Source of the DNA: an uncultured Muribaculaceae bacterium
Lineage (GTDB): Bacteria > Bacteroidota > Bacteroidia > Bacteroidales > Muribaculaceae
Assembly (NCBI GenBank): GCA_910577355.1
Contig: CAJTMY010000009.1
Span: 21,516-71,604 of the forward strand
Direction: 5' to 3'
Length of the DNA: 50,089 bases
Shown one piece after another: positions 1 through 7,257 of this stretch. Within the stretch, counting starts at the first letter, position 1, and every line of letters starts with the position of its first letter. The position numbers and the translations under genes were made by a program. The notes under the pieces are model-generated. The model ran no database searches. It was given only the letters and a program-made list of their open reading frames with translations, and was not told the DNA's origin.

Positions 1-42
1 CATTCAAGCACAGCGGCGACTTGCCTTTCTTATTCTATGCTG

Positions 43-858
43 TTATTTGTTTGATATGGAGGAGTTGCCTTGTGAGGATTGTTGCAGACCCCGTACTGCA
101 GCACGGATGTGCGAGTTGCCTGCCGATGTGGCTTTGCCGCCGTCGGCGACGAGTGTGCCGGCCTTTATCTGTGAATTGCCGGAAGCATCATATTCGACCC
201 AGGAGGCTTTGCCGCCTAGCTTTATTATGGCGTTGCTTTTGCCCACTGCCGAGAGTTTGCGGGTGGTGATTGCCTTGCATGAGAACTGGCTGTTTTCGTT
301 TGAATCGACAATCACTGCGTTGGCGTCAAGATCAGAGATCTTTATATTGCTGTTGCCGATGGTGGTGGCATGTATTTCGGTGGATGCGGCTGAGCCGTCG
401 ATGTCGATGTGCGAGTTGCCGGAAGTATCGAGGGTGAGCTTGGAGGCGTTTACGTTGCGGTCTATGTCGATTGAGGCGTTGCCTTCGGTTTTCAGAGTTA
501 CATTGATACCTGATATATTTCCTTCAACTTCGATTTCCGAATTTCCGGAGGCCTCGAAGCTGCTGATGCCCGGTGCCGAGAGCTTTACCTTGATATCTTC
601 GTGGTGTTCGCCGACTGTGGTGATTGTGAGCGTACCGCCGCTGAGCGTGGCTTTCACCTTGTCGAGATCTTCTTTGTATTCGGCCTCTATGACGGCAGCG
701 AACGTGTTGGATGGAGTGTATTCGACTTCAATGTTGCCGGCGGATCTCAATGAGTTGAAACTACCTTTGACGGTGAGGGAGCGGGAGAATGGTTTGGCAG
801 AGAGGGATGCCGGCACCGCAAGCATGATGGCGAGGACGGCAATGATTGATTTGTTCAT
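43..858 (-). CDS. Secreted DUF2807 (GIN-domain) surface protein
   Basis: The 271-residue product starts with a signal peptide (MNKSIIAVLAIMLAVPASLSA) and continues as a head-GIN/DUF2807 protein, a family of exported proteins with a right-handed beta-helix whose biological role is mostly unknown. The first third (about residues 22-110) has the typical opening in which a short segment (SAGNIEVEYTPS) lies on the first helical turn. From about residue 100 to the end, a short motif of the form (S/E/A)GNS-x-I recurs about every 20 residues (GNSEIEV, GNASIDI, GNSHIDI, GNSNIKI, GNSQIKA, GNSHIRA, GNSSISN), which fits stacked helix turns. The call is family level; a function in adhesion or envelope maintenance would be inference. 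A hairpin terminator separates it from the upstream GH25 gene, and no clear -7 box lies just before its start. Confidence 0.85.
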   Translation of the reverse strand: MNKSIIAVLAIMLAVPASLSAKPFSRSLTVKGSFNSLRSAGNIEVEYTPSNTFAAVIEAEYKEDLDKVKATLSGGTLTITTVGEHHEDIKVKLSAPGISSFEASGNSEIEVEGNISGINVTLKTEGNASIDIDRNVNASKLTLDTSGNSHIDIDGSAASTEIHATTIGNSNIKISDLDANAVIVDSNENSQFSCKAITTRKLSAVGKSNAIIKLGGKASWVEYDASGNSQIKAGTLVADGGKATSAGNSHIRAAVRGLQQSSQGNSSISNK

Positions 859-897
859 GGCTGAGGATTGATTTCTTAGTTTTTGTATATAAGACGG

Positions 898-922
898 AAA
901 AAGGCTGCCGGAAATGACAGCC
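898..922 (-). terminator. Intrinsic terminator after the GH25 gene
   Basis: Read on the minus strand, a GGCTG/CAGCC stem (arms 918-922 and 903-907, loop of 10 bases) is followed by five U residues (898-902). It lies 22 bases past the stop of the GH25 gene. A second GGCTG at 924-928 offers an alternative outer pairing. Confidence 0.6.
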
Positions 923-944
923 GCCAGCCTCTATTTAATATTTA

Positions 945-1700
945 TTAACGAATTGGACGGGATATCGCCGGGTTTTGTAGCAGCCAGGCTGTATAATCGC
1001 CGCAAGCGGGTGTGTTGAAGGTACAGAGATCCACATCTCCGCGTATCCCCTCTACGCAGCCCACGTGCGAGTGCTGCCATATGGTCCAGCGGTAGCGCTC
1101 GGCGAGTGGCGGCGAGGTGAACGAGCATATCCACAGGGCCACATCGTCGAAGTGTCCGCGCACAAACCGGTAGTATCCGTTCTTGTTGGTGTATATGATT
1201 GGCTCGCGACCATTCTGACGCAGCATCTCCACAAGCGAGCGCAAGTCGGCGATAATCTCGGCGGTGGTGAACTCGGCGGGGTTGCCCCATTCTTCCACGT
1301 CGATGGCTATGGGCAGGTCGAGGTGTCGGTTGCCGATGGCACCGAGGATATTGACGCTCTGCCGCCATCCGGGAACGTCGAAGCGGAAGAAATGGTAAAT
1401 GCCCACGGCAAGGCCGGCGTCGCGGGCTGCCCGGTAGTTGTGCTCGAAAAGGGCGTCGCGCCAGGTGGCGCCTTCCGTTGCCTTTATGTATACGAAGTCT
1501 ATGCTGTCGGCAAGCACGCGGCTGAAGTCGACAGTGCCGTTGTGGGCTGAGATGTCGATACCTCGGATGGGAAATACAGTGCGGTCGATGCCGACTTCCG
1601 GCTCGCGGGTGACAAAAACACGTCGCCCCACCACCATGGCTATTGCCGCGGCGGTGAGGGCGATGATGATTATGGCTGCCGAACGCGCCCGTATATGCAT
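945..1700 (-). CDS. GH25 family lysozyme-like muramidase, membrane anchored
   Basis: The 251-residue product is a glycoside hydrolase family 25 domain behind one N-terminal membrane segment (about residues 7-25). Family motifs are GIDISAHNG (47-55, with the conserved first aspartate), YIKATEG (71-77), GIYHFF (100-105) and IDVEEW (133-138), which holds the Asp/Glu pair expected at the active site. GH25 enzymes cleave the MurNAc-GlcNAc bond of peptidoglycan. The start at 1700 was chosen because it gives a clean membrane anchor; the frame remains open upstream, but that extension is low-complexity and overlaps the C69 gene. It lies 10 bases after the C69 stop, so the two are probably cotranscribed. 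Whether it acts on the cell's own wall or on foreign wall fragments cannot be told. Confidence 0.88.
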   Translation of the reverse strand: MHIRARSAAIIIIALTAAAIAMVVGRRVFVTREPEVGIDRTVFPIRGIDISAHNGTVDFSRVLADSIDFVYIKATEGATWRDALFEHNYRAARDAGLAVGIYHFFRFDVPGWRQSVNILGAIGNRHLDLPIAIDVEEWGNPAEFTTAEIIADLRSLVEMLRQNGREPIIYTNKNGYYRFVRGHFDDVALWICSFTSPPLAERYRWTIWQHSHVGCVEGIRGDVDLCTFNTPACGDYTAWLLQNPAISRPIR

Positions 1701-1710
1701 GTTCCGGCGA

Positions 1711-3345
1711 TCAGTCGACGCGCAGGCGGTCGCCCTGCTCGCGGGCGATCGACTCGAAGTAGCGCTGGTTGTAGCCGCCGAATTCCGGCTGCACGGGAGT
1801 GCCGTCGGGAGTGCGTGAGAATGTGCCGTCGGCTTCCTGTTTCTTGATGTTTCCGTCGAGGAACTTGACGAGGAGGTAGTCGCCGAGGGCTTTGTAGTCG
1901 CGTGTGACCTGGGCGGCCGAGCCTTCTGTGAGTCGTCCGAGTTGCGCGCGGGCCGATTCATAGGGCACATCGGGGGTGAGTTTTGCGGCGAGGAAGTCGA
2001 CCGACTCGCGGAGCGCGTCCTCGTGGCCTTTCTGCACGCGGCGTATGTCGGGAATCATCTGCGAGTAACGGTTGTATGCCTGGTTGGCGACGTAATTGTT
2101 GACCCAGAACATTGCGTCCCACGACAGGGTGAGAAGGTCGCCGTTGCCGTGTGAGAGCTCGTGAGGCACCTTGTCGGCCGAGTTGAACACGGGGATGTAC
2201 ACGCAGGTGTTAGCATCGTCTACGCCAAACCACAGTATGCCGCGCATAGCGTCGTGGCGGGCCGAATTCATATCGGCAACAAATGAGAAGCCTGTCTGCT
2301 GCGTGGCGATGGCGCGCTCGTGCGTGTATGTCTTGCCGTCGACCTTATATTCCATGGGGCGCCAGCGGTAAGGCACGTCGAAGGGGCCTGCGCCGATGTC
2401 GGTGGTCATATCGAGAGGTGTGCCTTCGAAGTGGTCGCGCATCATCCATTTGAGGCCGTCGGCTGTGACGGGTTCGGCGGGCTTTACCCACAGGGGCATC
2501 ACCTCGCCCTCGCCTTTGAGGATCCATGGGAGCCAGCGGTCGGCCTTGCCATCGGGCAGGTAACGGTTGTAGTAGCTCCACACGCGGGCGTCGCACCCGC
2601 GCAGGGCGCCTGTATCGGTTATGGCGTAAGTGCGCGAGAAGTCGAAGTCCTTGTCGCTGCCCTTATACAGACCCTGGGCACGGGCGAATGAGATGACATC
2701 GGGCGAATACAGCGTCTCGGGGTCATCAAGCGGGAACTGATGTATGCGGGCATGGTTGGCATGGCCGCTGATGTATCCGTCGGGCACGCGGCGTGCCACC
2801 CACACTGCGCCGGGGTCTGTCTTACCCTTGCCGATGAGTTCCATTATCCATACCTCGTCGGGATCGGCGATGGAGAACGACTCGCCGCCCGACGAATATC
2901 CGTATTCGTCGACGAGAGCGGTCATGACACCGATGGCCTCGCGGGCTGTCTTTGCTCTCTGAAGGGTGATATATATCAGCGAGCCGTAGTCAATGAGACC
3001 CGATCCGGCAAGCTCGGGACGGCCTCCCCAGGTGGATTCGCTGATGGTGAGGCCGTGCTCGTTCATATTGCCTATGGTGGCATATGTGTGCGGCACTTCC
3101 TTTATCTCGCCGAGGAGCTTGTTGCTGTCCCAGTCGATAACGGGGCGCATGGCGCCTTCGGGATGGTCGGCGGCCGGTTGGCGGTAAAGCTCGCCGTAGA
3201 GGGTGTGCGAGTCGGCGGCGTAAGTTATCATTGTGGAGCCGGAGTCGGTGGCACCCTTCGCGGCTATGAGGCTGGTGCAGGCTTCGGCCTGTGGCGAGGC
3301 GGCGAGCATCATGGCGATTGCCGGCAGGATATAGCGTATTTTCAT
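1711..3345 (-). CDS. C69 family dipeptidase (PepD-like), secreted
   Basis: The 544-residue protein has a signal peptide (about residues 1-22) followed directly by Cys-Thr (C23, ACTSLIAAKGAT). In C69 Ntn-hydrolases this cysteine becomes the N-terminal nucleophile after maturation. Other family marks are the TWGGRPEL segment, SFSIADPDEVWIME and GHANHARIH, as in lactobacillal PepD relatives. The family hydrolyses a broad range of dipeptides. The start at 3345 gives the signal peptide; the frame is open for 51 codons upstream, but those residues look like intergenic translation. The leader placing the nucleophile at the mature N-terminus suggests periplasmic processing coupled to export. It is divergent from ybaK and followed at 10 bases by the GH25 gene. 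Confidence 0.9.
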   Translation of the reverse strand: MKIRYILPAIAMMLAASPQAEACTSLIAAKGATDSGSTMITYAADSHTLYGELYRQPAADHPEGAMRPVIDWDSNKLLGEIKEVPHTYATIGNMNEHGLTISESTWGGRPELAGSGLIDYGSLIYITLQRAKTAREAIGVMTALVDEYGYSSGGESFSIADPDEVWIMELIGKGKTDPGAVWVARRVPDGYISGHANHARIHQFPLDDPETLYSPDVISFARAQGLYKGSDKDFDFSRTYAITDTGALRGCDARVWSYYNRYLPDGKADRWLPWILKGEGEVMPLWVKPAEPVTADGLKWMMRDHFEGTPLDMTTDIGAGPFDVPYRWRPMEYKVDGKTYTHERAIATQQTGFSFVADMNSARHDAMRGILWFGVDDANTCVYIPVFNSADKVPHELSHGNGDLLTLSWDAMFWVNNYVANQAYNRYSQMIPDIRRVQKGHEDALRESVDFLAAKLTPDVPYESARAQLGRLTEGSAAQVTRDYKALGDYLLVKFLDGNIKKQEADGTFSRTPDGTPVQPEFGGYNQRYFESIAREQGDRLRVD

Positions 3346-3450
3346 TGCAAAGAATTGATTAGGATGTTCTGAAATGCAAAAATAAATATAATCTTCCATA
3401 TTGCGGCTATCCTGAGCCGTTAATAATTCAAAATTCATTAACTTTGCCAT
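3346..3450. promoter_or_regulatory. Divergent promoter region between C69 dipeptidase and ybaK
   Basis: Plus strand: TAACTTTG at 3439-3446 matches the Bacteroidota -7 consensus TAnnTTTG and lies only four bases before the ybaK ATG, implying a leaderless or almost leaderless mRNA. Minus strand: TATTTTTG at 3384-3377 could serve the dipeptidase. I see no TTTG/TTG at the normal 19-21 base spacing for either, so both are tentative. Confidence 0.4.
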
Positions 3451-3933
3451 ATGAAAATCAACAAAACCAATGCGGCGCGCCTGCTCGACCGCGCGCACAT
3501 ATCATACGAGCTGATACCTTATGAGGTGGACGAGAACAATCTGGCCGCCACGCACGTGGCAGAAACTCTCGGCGAGGACATCTCAACGGTGTTCAAGACG
3601 ATAGTGCTCACTGCCGGCCCGGGGAATTTCTTCGTATGTGTGGTGCCCGGCGATGCCGAGATCGACCTGAAAAAGGCAGCCAGGGCAGCCGGAGTAAAGA
3701 AAGCCGAATTGCTGCCGCTCAAAGAACTGCTGCCTCTTACAGGCTACATACGCGGAGGCTGCTCACCCGTGGGCATGAAGAAGCCGTTTGCCACCTTTTT
3801 TCACGACTCGGTGTCCGACCACGACTTCATATATGTGAGCGCGGGGGTGCGTGGACTGCAATTCAAGATAAAGCCTGCCGACATCATAGGTTCTACAAAC
3901 GGCACCCTTGCCGATATAATCGTAGATAAATGA
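3451..3933 (+). CDS. ybaK: YbaK/EbsC-type aminoacyl-tRNA deacylase
   Basis: At 160 residues this matches the single-domain YbaK/EbsC family, which hydrolyses mischarged Cys-tRNA(Pro) in the cytoplasm. Visible family features are the N-terminal ARLLDRAHISYELIPYEV strand-helix, VFKTIVLTAG (with the conserved lysine, about residue 49), VVPGDAEIDLKKAARA (about 64-79), the GYIRGGCSPVGMKK loop (about 98-111) and the closing YVSAGVRGLQFKIKPADI. The start is set by a -7-like box just upstream and by full-length agreement with the family. The stop overlaps the aroC start by four bases (ATGA), so translation is probably coupled. Confidence 0.93.
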   Translation: MKINKTNAARLLDRAHISYELIPYEVDENNLAATHVAETLGEDISTVFKTIVLTAGPGNFFVCVVPGDAEIDLKKAARAAGVKKAELLPLKELLPLTGYIRGGCSPVGMKKPFATFFHDSVSDHDFIYVSAGVRGLQFKIKPADIIGSTNGTLADIIVDK

Positions 3934-4997
3934 ATACGACAGGCCATCTTTTCACTCTTACCACCGCCGGCGAGAGCCATGGCGAGGCTCTTGCAGGTAT
4001 AGTCGACGGCATGCCTGCCGGTATCCGTATCGACCGTGACGAGCTGGCGCGGCATATGTCCCGCCGTGCTCCGGGCGGCGCAATGGGCTCGGGCCGGCGC
4101 GAAGCCGACCGGGTGAAACTGCTGTCGGGGCTGCGCGACGATGTGACTCTCGGCACACCGATAGCCATCCTTATCGAGAATTCCGACGCCCGCCCGGGCG
4201 ATTACTCTCAGCTGGAGCATACTTTCCGACCCTCGCATGCCGATTATACTTATCAGGCAAAATACGGCATCCGTGCCGTGGAGGGAGGCGGCCGTGCATC
4301 GGCCCGAGAGACGGCACTGCGTGTGGCAGCCGGTGCGCTGGCCATGCAGGCTCTGAGACTCCGGGGTGTGACGGTGCATGCCTATACGTCGCGCATAGGA
4401 AGCGTGGCTATGGCCGCCGGATATGATAATATCGACCATGACGCGATATACACCAACCCGGTGTTTTGCCCCGATGCCGCAGTCGCGGAACGCATGCTGG
4501 CCGAGATTAACGCTGCACGTGCCGCCGGAGATACTCTCGGCGGCACGGTCAGCTGCATCATCGACGGGTTACCGGCCGGAGTGGGCGAGCCTGTGTACGA
4601 CAAGCTGCAGGCCATGCTTGCATCGGCGATGATGAGCATCAACGCGGCACACGGGTTTGAATACGGCATGGGATTTGCCGGCGCGGGTATGCGCGGCAGC
4701 GAAGCGCTCGATGCATGGGCGCTCGACGGGTGCGGACGGCTGCGCACGGTTACCAATCACTCCGGAGGCATACAGGGAGGTATCAGCAACGGTATGCCGG
4801 TGACGATGCGTGTGGCTTTCAAGCCAGTGGCCACACTGTTGCGTCCGGTAGAGTCGGTGGGTCTGCGGGGAGAGCCTTTCACCATAGAGCCACGCGGCCG
4901 TCATGACTGCTGCGTGGTGCCGCGCGCAGTGGCAGTGGTGCGTGCCATGGCCGCCATCACCACTCTCGACGCCATGCTGATGGCGCGAAAGTGGTGA
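3930..4997 (+). CDS. aroC: Chorismate synthase
   Basis: The 355-residue protein is a full-length chorismate synthase, which converts 5-enolpyruvylshikimate-3-phosphate to chorismate with reduced FMN at the end of the shikimate pathway. Motifs include GESHGEALAGIVDGMPAG (near residues 14-31), SRRAPG, RKEADRV-like GRREADRVKLLSG, GIRAVEGGGRASARET (about 112-127) and GISNGMPVTMRVAFKP near the C-terminus. The ATGA overlap with ybaK indicates an operon. It converges with the GH3 gene, leaving a 20-base gap with no visible terminator. Confidence 0.97.
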   Translation: MNTTGHLFTLTTAGESHGEALAGIVDGMPAGIRIDRDELARHMSRRAPGGAMGSGRREADRVKLLSGLRDDVTLGTPIAILIENSDARPGDYSQLEHTFRPSHADYTYQAKYGIRAVEGGGRASARETALRVAAGALAMQALRLRGVTVHAYTSRIGSVAMAAGYDNIDHDAIYTNPVFCPDAAVAERMLAEINAARAAGDTLGGTVSCIIDGLPAGVGEPVYDKLQAMLASAMMSINAAHGFEYGMGFAGAGMRGSEALDAWALDGCGRLRTVTNHSGGIQGGISNGMPVTMRVAFKPVATLLRPVESVGLRGEPFTIEPRGRHDCCVVPRAVAVVRAMAAITTLDAMLMARKW

Positions 4998-5017
4998 TGG
5001 AAGACTCGCAGGGAGTA

Positions 5018-7255
5018 TCAGTCGTGCCAGGCGGCAGGCGTCGCTACTGTAAGCGGAAGATATGCGGCAATGGCGTCGGAGGCTGTGCCTACCAGGATCT
5101 CGAATTTACCCGGCTCGACAGTCCACCGCGCAGTGGCGGGATCATAGAATGCAAAGGCGTTTTTGTCGAGTGTGAGTGAGACATCAACCGTCTCGCCGGG
5201 CTTCACCTCCACTTTTTCGAAGGCTTTCAGCTCTTTGTAGGGGCGGTAAAGGCTGCTCTTTATATCGCGTACGTAGATCTGCACCACTTCGGCACCGGTG
5301 CGGCTGCCGGTGTTGGTGACAGGCACCGTGACGGTGACAGATCCGTCGCCATCTATCTTTGTGGATGAGAGAGCGGGCTTGCCGAGACTGAATGTGGTGT
5401 AACTTAGGCCATGGCCGAAGGCGAAGTTGACATGTCCCTTGCCGAGGCGGTCGGTGTGGCGGTAACCTATGTCGAGGCCTTCCTTGTATGTGACATCGCC
5501 GTCGACACCGGGATACATCTCCTTGTCGCCGGCAGCATGGGGAGCATAGTCGGTGAGCGACGCGGCGAATGTGAACGGAAGCTTTCCTGATGGGTTGACA
5601 TCGCCGAAAAGGACGTCGGCCAATGCGTTTCCGGCCTCGGAGCCTATGAACCATCCCTGCACCACCGCAGGCACCTTGTCGAGCCAGGGCATAGCGTATG
5701 CGTTGCCGGTGATGCCTACGACGACGGTTCGCGGGTTGGCTGCGACGAGCGCCTCGATCACTTTGTCCTGATCGTACGGCAGACCATAATGCAGGCGGTC
5801 GGTGCCTTCGCAATCCTGATTTCCGGATTTGTTGAGTCCGCCGATGAATATCACCATGTCAGCCGCCTTTGCCGCCTTCACAGCGTCGGCTATCAGCTGC
5901 TCACCGCTTCGGCTGTCCTTTAAATCCTGACCGGTGGTGACGCCGTTGTATTCGCCGGTAACATCACCCAGATAACCTCGTTCGTACAATACTTCGATGC
6001 CTTTTGACGACGCATTGGCCCGTATGCCGTCGAAAGGGAGTACCTCGCGCTGTACTTTCAGGGAGGATGAGCCTCCGCCTACGGTCATCATCTTTATTGC
6101 GTTTTCGCCCACGACAAGAATTTTTTTGACGTCCGGTTTTACGGGGAGCAGGTCGCCGTCGTTTTTCAGCAGCACTATGCCTTCGCCGGCTATTCGGCGT
6201 GCGGCTTCATAATGAGCGGGGCTGTTGAGCGATCCGTAGGGACGGTTGCGGTTCATCTCGGTGCGCATTATTAGGCGCAGCACGCGGCGTGCCTTGTCGT
6301 TGAGCATGGCGGTATCGGCCTTGCCCTCCATTATCAGATCGAGATATGGATTTGCCAGATAATAACGGTCGTAGGCGTTGCTCGCGCCGAAGTTGAGTCC
6401 GTTGGTCCATGAACCGAATTCCATGTCGAGGCCGTTGGCGGCCACTTTCTCGGTGTTGTGTACGGCGCCCCAATCGCTGATGGCCACGCCGTCGAATGCC
6501 CAGTCGCCCTTGAGAATGTCGAGAAGCAGGCGGGAATTCTCGCAGGCATGATCGCCTGCATATTTGTTGTAGCCCGGCATTATGCTCCATGCGCCACCCT
6601 CCTTTATAGCGGCCTTGAAGCCGGGCAGATATATCTCGTGGAGAGTACGGTCATCGACGAGGACGTTGACAGTGGCGCGGTCGACTTCCTGGTTATTGAG
6701 GGCGTAGTGCTTGACACAGGCGGCCACGCCATTGTCCTGCACTCCTTTGATATAAGGGACTACCATACGGGAGGTAAGATACGGATCCTCGCCCATGTAT
6801 TCGAAGTTGCGGCCGTTGAGAGGCGTACGATATATGTTGACGCCGGGGCCGAGCAGCACGTTCTTGTTGCGGTAACGGGCTTCCTCGCCTATCGACTTGC
6901 CGTAGAGTGCCGACATCTCGGGATTCCATGTGGCTGCAAGGCACGTGAGGGCGGGAAATGCCACGCACGAGTCGTTTGTGGCGCCGGCCTGATCCCATTC
7001 GTCCCACAGCACGTCGGGGCGTATGCCATGGGGGCCGTCGGTACACCATATGCCGGGGATACCGAGACGCTGCACGCCCGGTGAGCTGAATTTGCTTTGT
7101 GCATGGATTATCGCGACTTTCTCGGCGGTAGTCATGCGCGAGAGGGCATCATCGACGCGCTCGTCGATAGGTCGTGTCTCATCAAGATATGCCGGGGTCT
7201 GCGCCGAGCCTGCAGTCGCGGCAAGTATCAGAACAGTGAGTGATAATAGTTTCAT
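5018..7255 (-). CDS. GH3 beta-glycosidase, periplasmic
   Basis: The 745-residue protein has a signal peptide (about 1-18) and the three-part GH3 layout: TIM-barrel domain (about 25-330), alpha/beta sandwich (about 375-590) and fibronectin III-like tail (about 650-735). The nucleophile is the Asp of ISDWGAVH near residue 260; VKHYALNNQE and GRNFEYMGEDPYL are standard substrate-pocket motifs. GH3 enzymes remove single sugars (glucose, xylose, GlcNAc and others) from non-reducing ends; the substrate cannot be read from the sequence. It is the last gene of the GH9 operon, two bases after another GH3 with which it shares only family-level similarity. Acting on beta-linked glucose or glucosamine ends would fit the locus. 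Confidence 0.93.
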   Translation of the reverse strand: MKLLSLTVLILAATAGSAQTPAYLDETRPIDERVDDALSRMTTAEKVAIIHAQSKFSSPGVQRLGIPGIWCTDGPHGIRPDVLWDEWDQAGATNDSCVAFPALTCLAATWNPEMSALYGKSIGEEARYRNKNVLLGPGVNIYRTPLNGRNFEYMGEDPYLTSRMVVPYIKGVQDNGVAACVKHYALNNQEVDRATVNVLVDDRTLHEIYLPGFKAAIKEGGAWSIMPGYNKYAGDHACENSRLLLDILKGDWAFDGVAISDWGAVHNTEKVAANGLDMEFGSWTNGLNFGASNAYDRYYLANPYLDLIMEGKADTAMLNDKARRVLRLIMRTEMNRNRPYGSLNSPAHYEAARRIAGEGIVLLKNDGDLLPVKPDVKKILVVGENAIKMMTVGGGSSSLKVQREVLPFDGIRANASSKGIEVLYERGYLGDVTGEYNGVTTGQDLKDSRSGEQLIADAVKAAKAADMVIFIGGLNKSGNQDCEGTDRLHYGLPYDQDKVIEALVAANPRTVVVGITGNAYAMPWLDKVPAVVQGWFIGSEAGNALADVLFGDVNPSGKLPFTFAASLTDYAPHAAGDKEMYPGVDGDVTYKEGLDIGYRHTDRLGKGHVNFAFGHGLSYTTFSLGKPALSSTKIDGDGSVTVTVPVTNTGSRTGAEVVQIYVRDIKSSLYRPYKELKAFEKVEVKPGETVDVSLTLDKNAFAFYDPATARWTVEPGKFEILVGTASDAIAAYLPLTVATPAAWHD

Positions 7256-7257
7256 TA

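Noticed and set aside
1701..1970. Extension of the GH25 protein by 90 residues upstream
   Set aside because: The extra part is Ser/Thr/Arg-rich low complexity read from inside the dipeptidase gene; the start at 1700 gives a normal membrane anchor.
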